Part shown: positions 34,704 through 43,556 of the stretch, piece by piece
Position numbering within the stretch: the stretch's first letter is position 1
Layout: every line of letters begins with the position of its first letter
Assembly (NCBI GenBank): GCA_044350805.1
Contig: JBILGU010000006.1
Coordinates: forward strand, 1 to 64,000
Reading direction: 5' to 3'
DNA: 64,000 bases
Origin: UBA6136 sp044350805
GTDB lineage: Bacteria; Pseudomonadota; Gammaproteobacteria; Methylococcales; Methylococcaceae
Notes under the pieces: model-generated
Seen by the model: only the letters and a program-made list of their open reading frames with translations
The model's database searches: none
What the model was told of the DNA's origin: nothing
Position numbers and translations under genes: made by a program

Positions 34704-35609
34704 ATGGCGACTTCAGACGTTTCAGATCCTCTCCTCCAACGCTTTTTGGACATGCTCTGGCTGGAAGAAGGCCTGAGTCTCAATACCCGAAAAGCCTACC
34801 AGAGCGATCTCCACGCATTCAGTCTCTGGCTGGAAAAGGACAGAGGCCTTCCTTTGGAAAAGGCGGATGCCGGGGCGATTGAAGGCTATCTGGCTTTTCG
34901 CTATCGAAAGGAAGCGAAGAGTCGCAGCATGGCCCGATTAATTTCGAGCCTTCGTAAGTTCTTTCGATACCTTCTGCGGGAAGGGCTGGCTGAGGACGAC
35001 CCGACGCTTCGGATTGATCCTCCGAAGATTGGCCGCCCGCTTCCCAAGACGCTCAGTGAGGCGGACGTCGAGGCCTTGCTCGCGGCCCCGGATGTGCTCG
35101 ATCCCTTGGGCCTTCGCGATCGCGCAATGCTGGAGCTTTTATATGCCACAGGCCTTCGGGTCACCGAGCTGGTCAGCCTGCGTGTCGTTCAGGTCAATCT
35201 GAGACAGGGCGTCGTGCGGGTCGTCGGCAAGGGGAGCAAGGATCGTCTGGTCCCCGTGGGCGAAGAGTCTGAAGTCTGGCTGGCACGTTATGCCAAGGAA
35301 GCAAGGCCTGTTATCCTTGGAACCCGAATGAGTGACGATCTTTTTGTGACCTCCCGTGGCGGTGCCATGACCCGTCAGGCCTTCTGGCTGACGATCAAGC
35401 GCTATGCCCAGAGGGCGGGTATTCGGAAGCCGATTTCCCCGCACACCCTGCGGCATGCCTTTGCGACCCATCTTTTAAATCATGGGGCCGACCTCCGTGT
35501 CGTCCAGATGTTGCTCGGGCATAGCGACTTGTCCAGTACTCAGATTTATACTCACGTGGCACAGGAGCGACTCAAAGATCTCCATGCACGTTGTCACCCC
35601 AGAGGTTGA
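34704..35609 (+). CDS. xerD: Tyrosine recombinase XerD
   Basis: Resolves chromosome dimers at dif with XerC. The 301-residue form from ATG 34704 begins after the ogt stop. It has the N-terminal SAM-like domain (LSLNTRKAYQSDLHAFS) and the catalytic domain with ATGLRVTELVSL (catalytic Arg), SPHTLRHAFATHLLNHG (HxxR) and STQIYTHV (nucleophile Tyr). An in-frame ATG at 34683 overlapping ogt is an alternative start. Confidence 0.95.
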   Translation: MATSDVSDPLLQRFLDMLWLEEGLSLNTRKAYQSDLHAFSLWLEKDRGLPLEKADAGAIEGYLAFRYRKEAKSRSMARLISSLRKFFRYLLREGLAEDDPTLRIDPPKIGRPLPKTLSEADVEALLAAPDVLDPLGLRDRAMLELLYATGLRVTELVSLRVVQVNLRQGVVRVVGKGSKDRLVPVGEESEVWLARYAKEARPVILGTRMSDDLFVTSRGGAMTRQAFWLTIKRYAQRAGIRKPISPHTLRHAFATHLLNHGADLRVVQMLLGHSDLSSTQIYTHVAQERLKDLHARCHPRG

Positions 35610-35623
35610 GGAAACCCGAACGC

Positions 35624-36421
35624 ATGACCCACACTACCGCACTGATCCATCCTACCGCCGTGGTCTCTTCTGATGTCGACATCGAAACAGGGGTCAGTAT
35701 TGGAGCCTTTGCCGTCGTTGAGGGTCCGGGAAGGATCGGTGAGGGGACGGTGATTGAGTCGCACGCAATGATTCGCCCGCATGTATACCTTGGGAAGAAC
35801 AATCATGTGCATCCCCATGCGGTGTTGGGGGGGCTCCCCCAGGATCTGGGTTTTGATGCGGCAACGGTGACCCGTTTGGAGATCGGTGACGGCAATACCT
35901 TCCGCGAGGGGGTCACGATCAGTCGGGCAACGAAAGAAGGGATGGCTACGGTCGTCGGTTCGGGTAACTATTTCATGAACAACACCCATTTTGGCCATGA
36001 CGGGATCATGGGGGATGGCAACATCCTGGCCAGCGGAGCGACGCTGGGTGGACATTGTGAGGTGGGTGATCGTGTCTTTTTTGGCGGTGGCGTCATGGTG
36101 CACCAGTTCTGCCGGATTGGCAGTTTTGCCATCCTTCAGGGACTTGCGGGCATTAACAAGGACTCCTTGCCCTTTGCGATGGTGGGCGGAAGACCCGGAA
36201 AACACTACCGGCTGAATTTGGTCGGCATGCGACGTGCCGGAATCGATGGCGATCGTCTCAAGTCCGTTTCTAAGGCCTTTCGCAAGCTCAAGGCACGCGA
36301 ATCATTGGATGACCTCCCCGATACGCCCGAACTTCAATATCTCAAAGACTGGTTGGTGAAAGGCTCAAAGCGAGGCGGAATCCTCGGATTTATCGAAGCC
36401 AGCAGCCGCGAGGCCAGCTAG
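35624..36421 (+). CDS. lpxA: UDP-GlcNAc (or UDP-GlcNAc3N) O/N-acyltransferase LpxA
   Basis: The first lipid A step, transferring an acyl chain from ACP. ATG 35624 gives 265 residues; the 11-residue longer frame overlaps xerD. It is a left-handed beta-helix protein of hexapeptide repeats (GHCEVGDRVFFGGG, VMVHQFCRIGS). His122 and His125 in NNTHFGHD match the E. coli catalytic positions exactly. The C-terminal helical region (SKAFRKLKARESLDD) is present. Because gnnA and gnnB follow, the enzyme may prefer the 3-amino substrate and form an amide bond, as in A. ferrooxidans; that preference is inferred. Confidence 0.93.
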   Translation: MTHTTALIHPTAVVSSDVDIETGVSIGAFAVVEGPGRIGEGTVIESHAMIRPHVYLGKNNHVHPHAVLGGLPQDLGFDAATVTRLEIGDGNTFREGVTISRATKEGMATVVGSGNYFMNNTHFGHDGIMGDGNILASGATLGGHCEVGDRVFFGGGVMVHQFCRIGSFAILQGLAGINKDSLPFAMVGGRPGKHYRLNLVGMRRAGIDGDRLKSVSKAFRKLKARESLDDLPDTPELQYLKDWLVKGSKRGGILGFIEASSREAS

Positions 36422-36463
36422 ATCAAACCTTGTCAGGACCAGCGAACAGAGAGAGGCATCAGC

Positions 36464-37405
36464 TTGGGTAAAAAGATCACCTGTGCGGTCGTCGGAACCG
36501 GTTACCTTGGAAAGTTTCACGCCGAAAAGTATGCGGCGCTTGAGAACTGTGAGCTGGTTGCCGTCGTGGATACCGATGCGGATGCCGCGGCGCGGGTGGC
36601 CGAAAAGGTCGGTAGCCAGCCTTTGACCGACTACCGTGAGCTTTTGGGAAAGGTCGATGCCGTCAGTATCGTCGTTCCAACCAGCTATCACTATCAGGTC
36701 GCAAAAGACTTTCTGACGGCGGGGTCTCATGTGCTGGTTGAAAAGCCGATTACGGTGACCGTTGAGGAGGCTGATGAACTGATTGCGCTGGCCAAGGCCC
36801 ATGACCGTAAATTGATGGTGGGGCACCTTGAGCGGTTCAATGCGGCAATCCTGGGCCTTGATCTGGTGCGAGAGAAGCCCCTGTTCATCGAATCGCATCG
36901 GCTGGCGCCTTTTAACCCCAGAGCCAATGATGTCAGTGTGGTGCTTGATCTTATGATCCATGACATCGACATCATCCTTGACCTTGTCGACTCAGAGGTT
37001 GAGCGCATCGATGCCAAGGGGGTGACCGTCTTGACCTCCGATACCGATATTGCCAATGCCCGACTGACTTTCCGCAACGGCTGTGTGGCCAATGTGACGG
37101 CAAGCCGAGCCAGCCTCAAGGTCGAACGAAAGATGCGAATGTTCATGCCGAACCGCTATCTCTCCGTCGATTTCCAGAATCGCGTCTTGGCCGAGTACCG
37201 CAAGGGGGACAAGGAAATGTTCCCCGGCATTCCGGAGATCCTGAGTGAAGAGTCGACTTTTGAGAATGGCGATGCCTTGATGGAGGAAATCCGTCATTTT
37301 GTCGGCTGCATCGAAACCGGGCGCGAGCCCCTGGTATCAGGGAGCGCGGGTCGTCGCGCCCTCGCGACCGCCATCGAAATCACCCGTCTGCTGCAGCAGG
37401 CCTGA
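36464..37405 (+). CDS. gnnA: Gfo/Idh/MocA-family oxidoreductase, probable UDP-GlcNAc 3-dehydrogenase GnnA
   Basis: An NAD-dependent oxidoreductase with the nucleotide-binding GTGYLG loop (Gly11, Gly13, Gly16) and the EKP motif at residues 93-95. TTG start at 36464 is supported by GAGAGG seven nucleotides upstream. In A. ferrooxidans GnnA oxidises the 3-OH of UDP-GlcNAc, and GnnB then aminates it; both genes lie between lpxA and lpxB there, exactly the arrangement here. The assignment comes from context plus family, as Gfo/Idh/MocA enzymes have many substrates. Confidence 0.85.
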   Translation: MGKKITCAVVGTGYLGKFHAEKYAALENCELVAVVDTDADAAARVAEKVGSQPLTDYRELLGKVDAVSIVVPTSYHYQVAKDFLTAGSHVLVEKPITVTVEEADELIALAKAHDRKLMVGHLERFNAAILGLDLVREKPLFIESHRLAPFNPRANDVSVVLDLMIHDIDIILDLVDSEVERIDAKGVTVLTSDTDIANARLTFRNGCVANVTASRASLKVERKMRMFMPNRYLSVDFQNRVLAEYRKGDKEMFPGIPEILSEESTFENGDALMEEIRHFVGCIETGREPLVSGSAGRRALATAIEITRLLQQA

Positions 37406-37438
37406 ATTTTTAACGAAGACAAGTAAGGAAGTAGTGAC

Positions 37439-38536
37439 ATGATTCCCATGGTTGACCTCAGGACCCAATACCATCGATTGAAGGACGAGATCGATCAGGC
37501 ACTTGCCGACGTCCTTGAGAGCACAGCCTTCATTCTGGGGCCCAATGTTCGGACCTTCGAGGAAGAGTCAGCCGCCTACCTTGGCGTCCGCCATGCCATC
37601 GCCTGCGCATCGGGAACAGACGCCCTGCATCTCGCGCTTCTGGCCTCGGGTATGGGTCCTGGGGATGAAGTCATCACCTCGGCCTTTACCTTCATCGCAA
37701 CGGCCGAGGCCATCCGCTACGTCGGGGCAAAGCCGGTATTTGTCGATGTCGATCCCAAGACCTACAACCTGGATCCTCAAAAAGTGGCGCAGGCCATCAC
37801 GGCAAAGACCAAGGCCGTGATGCCGGTGCATCTGTTCGGTCAGCCGGCAGATCTTCATCGTCTCTCGGCTCTGTGCGAGTCGCGCGGTCTTCTTTTGATC
37901 GAGGATTGTGCGCAGTCGTTCGGTGCAAGTCTGGGTGGACGGCAGACCGGTAGCATTGGAATCAGTGCGGGCTACAGCTTTTTCCCAAGCAAGAATCTTG
38001 GGGCCTACGGGGACGGCGGCCTGGTCGTGACCTCTTCCGATGAGGTAGCTGCCAGAGTGCGCATGCTCCGAAATCATGGCTCGGAAGTCCGCTACTACCA
38101 TGACGCCATCGGCTACAACAGCCGTCTCGACGAAATGCAGGCTGCGATCCTCCGGGTCAAGCTGCGCCATATCGATGAATTCAATCAGGAGCGCCGCCGC
38201 GTGGCGCACCGCTATTCAGAGCAGCTTCAGGGCCTTCCGATCGTGACGCCACATGAGGATGGGCTGGGGGTCCATGTGTATCACCAGTACACGCTTCTCT
38301 CCGATCAGCGGGATCAGATCATGAAGGCGCTTCAGGAGGAGAGCATCAGCTGTGCGATCTATTACCCGGTCCCCCTGCATCAGCAGAATGTTTTCAAGGC
38401 CGATTGCCAAGGGCTCTCATTGCCCGTGACCGAGGAGATTGCCGGGCGTTGTTTCTCCCTGCCGATCTACCCAGAGCTCACGAATGCGGACATCGATCGG
38501 GTCGTCGCGGTCATCAAAAAGGCCCTCAATGGCTGA
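37439..38536 (+). CDS. gnnB: DegT/DnrJ/EryC1-family aminotransferase, probable GnnB
   Basis: A PLP-dependent sugar aminotransferase of 365 residues, with CASGTDALHLAL (57-68), IEDCAQSFGAS (154-164) and the PLP lysine Lys185 in FFPSKNLGAYGDGG. Gly/Asp positions for the sugar-nucleotide family are intact. In the GnnA-GnnB pathway it converts the 3-keto intermediate to UDP-GlcNAc3N. It overlaps lpxB by 8 bp, tying it to lipid A synthesis. Confidence 0.87.
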   Translation: MIPMVDLRTQYHRLKDEIDQALADVLESTAFILGPNVRTFEEESAAYLGVRHAIACASGTDALHLALLASGMGPGDEVITSAFTFIATAEAIRYVGAKPVFVDVDPKTYNLDPQKVAQAITAKTKAVMPVHLFGQPADLHRLSALCESRGLLLIEDCAQSFGASLGGRQTGSIGISAGYSFFPSKNLGAYGDGGLVVTSSDEVAARVRMLRNHGSEVRYYHDAIGYNSRLDEMQAAILRVKLRHIDEFNQERRRVAHRYSEQLQGLPIVTPHEDGLGVHVYHQYTLLSDQRDQIMKALQEESISCAIYYPVPLHQQNVFKADCQGLSLPVTEEIAGRCFSLPIYPELTNADIDRVVAVIKKALNG

Positions 38537-39686
38537 TCGGGCCCCGCTGGTCATGCTGTCTGCCGGGGAGGCCTCGGGGGATCAGCATGCGGCGAGTCTG
38601 TTTCGTGAACTCAAGCGGATGATTCCGGGGGTTCGAGGGATTGGGATGGGCGGTGCGGCCATGAAAGAGGCCGGTATTGAGATCGGCTTTGATTCCAGTG
38701 GCATCGGCGTCATTGGCCTGGCTGAGATCGCAAGACACTACGGCGAGATCCGCGGGGCTTTGAATCTCATGCGGACGCTGGCGCGTGATGAGCGACCTGA
38801 TCTCCTGATCTGCGTGGACTACAAGGAGTTCAACTTTCGTCTGGCGAAAGCTGCAAAAGCCTTGGGCATCAAGGTCCTGTTTTATGTCAGTCCCCAGGTC
38901 TGGGCCTGGCGACAGGGCCGGGTCAAAACCTACGGTCGGATCATCGATCACATGGCCGTCATCTTTCCCTTCGAGCTTCCTTTTTATGAGGCGCACGGGG
39001 TTCCAGCGACCTATGTCGGGCATCCTTTGGCCGGAAAGGTCAAGGCAAGTCAGCCCGCAGAGCTCGTTCGTGCGCGGCTTGGGCTTTCGGATCCCAACAC
39101 CCCCCTGATCGGCATCCTGCCCGGGAGCCGAAGCAACGAATTGGCCCGTTTATTACCCACCCTTTTGGGTGCAGCGGCGAATTTGAGGATGACATACCCG
39201 CAGGCCAAGTTCGTCGTTTTCAAGGCCCCAACGCTTGATCGCGAGGAACTCGTCGCAGCAGGCGCTGACCAGGGACTCGAGCTGACGATCCTAGAGGGCC
39301 AGGACTATGACGTTCTTCATGGCTGTGATGCGGTGATGACAGTTTCGGGCACCGCGACTCTTGAGGTCGCCCTCTTGGGTGTGCCGATGGTGATTGTCTA
39401 CCGATTGGCTGCGCTGAGCTACTGGATCGGACGCCTCCTGATCAAGGTCCCCTTCATTGGGCTTCCCAATATCCTTCGGGGTAAGGGCGTGGTCCGGGAA
39501 TTTATTCAGGATGAAGCGACGCCTGAAAACATCGCCTCTGAAATTCGCAGAATTCTGGATGACCAGCCGTACCGAGAGACCATGCGCGAGGAATTGGCCG
39601 CGGTCCGGGAGACGTTGGGCCATCTTGAGGGCTCGATTGAATTGGCGAAGCTGGCTGCACGGATGCTCGAGGGGAAGACGGAGTGA
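38529..39686 (+). CDS. lpxB: Lipid A disaccharide synthase
   Basis: Joins UDP-diacylglucosamine to lipid X. The ATG at 38529 overlaps gnnB's stop; the longer frame from 38439 is rejected because conserved sequence starts at PLVMLSAGEASGDQHAA. The 385-residue product contains the family signature YVSPQVWAWRQGRVK and the VGHPLAGK and SGTATLEVALLGVPMVIVY segments. Confidence 0.96.
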   Translation: MADRAPLVMLSAGEASGDQHAASLFRELKRMIPGVRGIGMGGAAMKEAGIEIGFDSSGIGVIGLAEIARHYGEIRGALNLMRTLARDERPDLLICVDYKEFNFRLAKAAKALGIKVLFYVSPQVWAWRQGRVKTYGRIIDHMAVIFPFELPFYEAHGVPATYVGHPLAGKVKASQPAELVRARLGLSDPNTPLIGILPGSRSNELARLLPTLLGAAANLRMTYPQAKFVVFKAPTLDREELVAAGADQGLELTILEGQDYDVLHGCDAVMTVSGTATLEVALLGVPMVIVYRLAALSYWIGRLLIKVPFIGLPNILRGKGVVREFIQDEATPENIASEIRRILDDQPYRETMREELAAVRETLGHLEGSIELAKLAARMLEGKTE

Positions 39687-40187
39687 GTCGTGCCTTCGTG
39701 AAGGAAGGCGATGGCGAGGAATCAAGCCATGCCCTCAGGATACCCAGTCTCGAGGTGAATTACGTGACCCCCCGGGGTCTTGAGTTGTTAAGGCAGGAGG
39801 TCAAGGCGCTCAATGCGCTTCGTGATCAGCATCAGAGGCAAGATGATCTCGCCTCACAATCGGTGGTGCGGGAAGCCGAGCGAGATCTCGCCTATTACCT
39901 CGATCGGCTTCGCAGCGCGGTTTTGGTGGAGGCGACCCCCAACCCCCAACCCCAAAGGGCAGGTCCGCTTCGGTTCAACGGTTCGAGCGATCGATGAGTC
40001 GGGGGAGGTCTATGAAGTCTCTCTGGTCGGGGAAGATGAAGCCGATGTTCAAAAGGGGTTGATCAGCTATGTTTCACCTCTGGCCAAAGCCCTTCTCAAG
40101 GCGCGGGTGGGGGATGAGGTCATCTGGCAGCGGCCGCTCGGTGAAGTTCGCCTCGAGATTCTCTCAGTCGATGGGGTGGTCGTTTGA
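39683..40187 (+). pseudogene. greB: Transcript cleavage factor GreB-like, frameshifted
   Basis: Two reading frames together make one GreA/GreB protein. The first (from GTG 39683, overlapping the lpxB stop) supplies the N-terminal coiled coil: LRQEVKALNALRDQHQ and SQSVVREAERDLAYYLDRL. The second supplies the C-terminal FKBP-like domain: VRFGSTVRAIDESG, VSLVGEDEADVQKGLISYVSPLAKALLKARVGDEV. The junction lies near 39935-39955 in a run of CCCCAA-like repeats; the downstream frame is +1 relative to the first, so one extra base or two missing bases explain it. This may be a sequencing error in homopolymers, a true mutation, or programmed frameshifting. Confidence 0.85.
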
Positions 40188-40906
40188 GCACTGGCGAATT
40201 TCCCCTTCTGACCATTCGCCAGAGTCTCAAGGCGCGTCGCCTCCGGATTGTTGTCCGACCCGAAGCCGTCGAATTGGTCATCCCCAACGGGGGCAGCGAG
40301 CGTGAAGCCCTGCGTTTCCTTGAGCAAAACAAGCCCTGGGTTTTAGCCAAGCTGGACGAGGTGAGAAAGCGCATGGGCGCGGTTCCCCAAAAGCCCTCCC
40401 TGATTGCACCGGATGGCACGATTCCCTTTCAGGGGGTGGCCGTCAAGGCGGAAGAGGTGCGCGCCTCTGGCCAGCGGCTAAAGGTTCACTTTCATGAGCA
40501 ACAGGGCTTTGAATTCCATCTTCCTGACGGTCTTTCCCCCTCGGAAGAGCTGTTGAAAGCGGGCCTCTTTGGCGTGGTTCGGCCGTGGCTTGAGGAAGCG
40601 GTTCGCCGCCAGATTGGGGCGCTGGTCGGCCTTGAAGGGCTCGACCCCCGAATGATCCGGATCAAGCGGATGCGATCGCGCTGGGGCAGTTGTGGGCCTC
40701 GGGGTGATATCAATCTCAACTGGATTTTGGCCTTTATGCCGCCAGAGATCCTTGAGTATGTGGTTTTCCACGAGTTGTGCCATCTTCGCCATCGCAATCA
40801 TTCAGAGGCCTTCTGGTTATTGGTGTCGACGCGCGTCCCGGATTGGCGTCGCAGACGGGATTGGCTCAAAAGAGAGGGCGGCTACTGGATTGCTCGCTTT
40901 GGCTAA
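40184..40906 (+). CDS. YgjP-like zinc metallopeptidase (DUF45 family)
   Basis: A 240-residue protein with the family pattern of the YgjP/WLM-like metalloproteases: an N-terminal beta domain (SLKARRLRIVVRPEAVELVIP), RSRWGSC at about 165-170, and the zinc site HELCH at 196-200 with a third ligand His206 (RHRNHSEAFW). TTG at 40184 overlaps the greB stop by four bases, indicating coupling. Substrate unknown; no signal peptide is seen. Confidence 0.88.
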   Translation: MSTGEFPLLTIRQSLKARRLRIVVRPEAVELVIPNGGSEREALRFLEQNKPWVLAKLDEVRKRMGAVPQKPSLIAPDGTIPFQGVAVKAEEVRASGQRLKVHFHEQQGFEFHLPDGLSPSEELLKAGLFGVVRPWLEEAVRRQIGALVGLEGLDPRMIRIKRMRSRWGSCGPRGDINLNWILAFMPPEILEYVVFHELCHLRHRNHSEAFWLLVSTRVPDWRRRRDWLKREGGYWIARFG

Positions 40907-40919
40907 GGAGGGTTCGACG

Positions 40920-41405
40920 GTGTTGCGATTTGTGACGTCATGGGGTCTGCCGATCCTTCTGATCCTGGGGATCCAGCATGTGGCTTCGCGAGGGCTTTTA
41001 ACCGAGAGGGCTGCGCCGGAGCTTTTGGGGGCTCTGGTGGAGGGCCCGATGTATGCGGGACTAGCTTTAGAGCAAAAACCGGTTCTGATTTATTTCTGGG
41101 GGAGTTGGTGTGGGGTCTGTAAGGCCATGCAAGGCAGCATCACCCGGGTTGCCGAAGATCACCGAGTCATCAGCGTCGCGCTCCGTTCAGGGAGTGCAAG
41201 CGACATTCGCAGCTACATGGAAGGGCAAGGTTTCAAGGTGCCGACGATACCGGACCCTGAGGGGAGGATCGGGGAGGCATATGGAGTCCGGGGGGTCCCG
41301 GCGCTCTTCTTCTTGGATCAAACCGGTCGCATTCGGACCGCAACCGTGGGATTCACCACAGAGCCGGGCATTCGCCTGCGGCTCTGGTGGCTGGAAAGGT
41401 CCTAG
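40920..41405 (+). CDS. Membrane-anchored thioredoxin-like protein (ScsD/TlpA-like)
   Basis: The GTG at 40920 is chosen because AAGGAGG lies eight nucleotides upstream. Residues 8-24 form a single signal-anchor helix, so the thioredoxin domain faces the periplasm. The active site WCGVC is at residues 63-67 and the cis-Pro loop is VRGVPALFFL. The domain ends near residue 160. ScsD-like proteins donate or exchange disulfides in the periplasm. It is convergent with the downstream ATPase gene and shares 4 bp with it. Confidence 0.87.
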   Translation: MLRFVTSWGLPILLILGIQHVASRGLLTERAAPELLGALVEGPMYAGLALEQKPVLIYFWGSWCGVCKAMQGSITRVAEDHRVISVALRSGSASDIRSYMEGQGFKVPTIPDPEGRIGEAYGVRGVPALFFLDQTGRIRTATVGFTTEPGIRLRLWWLERS

Positions 41406-42703
41406 TAGCCTTCCTTTTCGATCAGGTATCGCTGGACCGCAGACTCATAGACCTCGGTTGAGATCTTGACCCCATAAATCACGGTTTGGCAGTGTTCTTC
41501 CAAAATGATGCTGAGGAGTCTGAACGCATTTCGGGGGGTGAGCTGGCGCACGATAAAGTTTGCCTTGCTCTCACCTTCGTCCTCGAAAAGATCCGCAAGG
41601 TGAATCGGGGCGCTACCGGGCTTTCTGCCGACATTCATTCGCTTTTCGATCAGCCGGATCATGTTGTCCGGAGACCAGTTGATCGATGAAATCGTCTTGA
41701 TTCTGTCGCTACGATAATACTTTTTGAGGTCATGCAGTTCGTAGGGCAGGAACAGGATGATGCCGAGGTGATCGATCTGGAATAGCTGATCGCTGAGGAT
41801 AGGGGTGACCAGTTCGCGCATCTTTTCCGGGTCGCCCTTGATGCTGACGGGTTCGTCGACGCGGTCGACCAGAAGGTAAACCCCGGCAAGACCGAAATGG
41901 CGGACGAGATCCATAAAATTCCGAAGCAACGCAAAGCGGTTCTCGGTGTTATGGGGGATCCCGTGGAATTCAAACAAGCCGACGCCGATTTCCTTGATGG
42001 CCTTGGTCATGCCCTCCAGTGAAATCGTGACCCCGCGGAGGTGGCGATAGATGTCGGCGGCAAGGAACTTCGCCTGCTTGGTCAGGAAGAACGGAAGCTT
42101 GCGCTCGTAGCCGGTCAGGTCGATCAGGCGACGGAGCGTGGCAATCTTGCTCGAAAGGTCATTGGTTGCGTAGTAGAGCGCGATCAAAAGCAGGAACTTC
42201 TCGGCAATCTCGGGGTTGCTCTTCAGAAGATCTTCCCGTGGCGTATTCACCACGGTCCGGTAGAGCTCCTCAATGCCCAGCTTGAGAATATGGTCGAGGT
42301 GGTCGTCGAGGGTGATCCGGCTTTCTGCCCTGGGGAGGGGAATCTCCTTTTTTCCCTTAAGGAAACGGGTAATCGCCGAACGATCCGACGCATACTCCAA
42401 AGGAAGGCTCCGGGGCCTTTGAACCTCGGAGATCAGTTCGTTGTATTCGGTGTAGGCGATGACCAGAACTTGATCCCGATAATCATTGAGATATCGCTCG
42501 GTATCGATCCGCATCGAAGACTTCCCCGCCCCTCGGATGGCGAAGATGACGTAGGGGGTCGGCTTATCGATATGGAGCAGAACAGACCTCAGCGAGGTGT
42601 TTTCCACCATCGAGGACTGAAGATAGGGATCGCGGTCGGCGTCGAAGATGACGAAGGGGTTATGGTCGAACTGCCAGACCTGCAGCCACTCTTTGATTTC
42701 CAT
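41402..42703 (-). CDS. Uncharacterised ORC/CDC6-like P-loop ATPase
   Basis: A 433-residue soluble protein. The Walker A AIRGAGKS is at 55-62 and Walker B YLLVDRVDE at 276-284, followed by strand IILFLP (315-320, sensor-1-like). A later segment NWSPDNMIRLIEKRM (342-356) resembles the lid/sensor-2 region of AAA/ORC-CDC6 proteins. The 70-residue insert between A and B is helical. There is no DNA-binding domain I recognise. Orphan bacterial ORC-like ATPases are poorly understood; roles in replication, defence or signalling are all conceivable. It is divergent from a membrane protein gene, which suggests a functional pair. Confidence 0.8.
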   Translation of the reverse strand: MEIKEWLQVWQFDHNPFVIFDADRDPYLQSSMVENTSLRSVLLHIDKPTPYVIFAIRGAGKSSMRIDTERYLNDYRDQVLVIAYTEYNELISEVQRPRSLPLEYASDRSAITRFLKGKKEIPLPRAESRITLDDHLDHILKLGIEELYRTVVNTPREDLLKSNPEIAEKFLLLIALYYATNDLSSKIATLRRLIDLTGYERKLPFFLTKQAKFLAADIYRHLRGVTISLEGMTKAIKEIGVGLFEFHGIPHNTENRFALLRNFMDLVRHFGLAGVYLLVDRVDEPVSIKGDPEKMRELVTPILSDQLFQIDHLGIILFLPYELHDLKKYYRSDRIKTISSINWSPDNMIRLIEKRMNVGRKPGSAPIHLADLFEDEGESKANFIVRQLTPRNAFRLLSIILEEHCQTVIYGVKISTEVYESAVQRYLIEKEGY

Positions 42704-42979
42704 GAAGGTCCCGGTGCGTTTGGGTGCGGGCGCTATGGGCTAGCGCCTCGGCGGTTGGAGCAATTTCCTTTATTTTTTGCTGGGGCCTTGGAAACCATTC
42801 CATGCCGACCCATGATTTATTGCCTTCATTAGGGCGGCGCCAAATATACCATATCTGACCATCACAAGTCCGATCTCGGGTTGGCTTGAACGGATTTTTG
42901 GCACACACGGAAGTGGACGGGCACTTTCTTGCTCAGCTTGTGTCTATCAGAGAACACCGATACTCTTTAGGGTTTTACA

Positions 42980-43513
42980 GTGGCGTTCTTCTCTTCGTTC
43001 ATGCGTGATCCAGATTTCAAAAAAGACGTCGATCCTGATGTGGGGGACCACGACGATGAGGAATTTATCGAGGCCAGCTGGAAGCCCTTCTACTGGTTTC
43101 TCGGAAGCTTTATCGCGATGTTTGTTCTCGGTGAGCTCCTCATCGATTTCGGGCTTCATTTCTTTGAATTCCTCTTTGAGGTCCTTGAGAAAGTCTGGCT
43201 GGTCCTGATTGAGGCGCCCGAAGAGTGGCTTGAGGATCAGTTGGCAGACTATCTCAAGCAGCATTTTCCACACGAGGCTGAACGCTACTCTGAAATCGCG
43301 ACCGCTCTGGGTCTGACGCCGCTTAAGCTGATTTTCCTGGTTCTGTTGGGGCGGTATGGTTTTCGCAAGATGCGGGATGAGTATTGGCCGCGACTTCGGC
43401 GCTGGTTTCGAATTCGGGTTAAACAGGTGCACCTGGCCTGGGAAGCTTTGACCCTCGTTCAAAAAATCATTTCAGGGGCGGTCTTTCTCGTCCTTCTCGT
43501 TATCCTGATCTGA
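42980..43513 (+). CDS. Membrane protein of unknown function beside the ATPase
   Basis: A 177-residue protein. GTG 42980 has TAGGG seven nucleotides upstream; an in-frame ATG at 43001 is possible. The N-terminus is very acidic (FKKDVDPDVGDHDDEE). A TM helix (about 38-57) is followed by a hydrophobic/amphipathic stretch to about 80; a further hydrophobic segment (about 115-130) is followed by basic residues, and the C-terminus ends in a final hydrophobic helix (about 163-177). I do not recognise the family. It is divergently paired with the ATPase with a 276-bp shared upstream region. Confidence 0.72.
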   Translation: MAFFSSFMRDPDFKKDVDPDVGDHDDEEFIEASWKPFYWFLGSFIAMFVLGELLIDFGLHFFEFLFEVLEKVWLVLIEAPEEWLEDQLADYLKQHFPHEAERYSEIATALGLTPLKLIFLVLLGRYGFRKMRDEYWPRLRRWFRIRVKQVHLAWEALTLVQKIISGAVFLVLLVILI

Positions 43514-43556
43514 AAAGATTCGTTTCGGATCCCTTGCCCTTCCGGAGTGTTCATCC

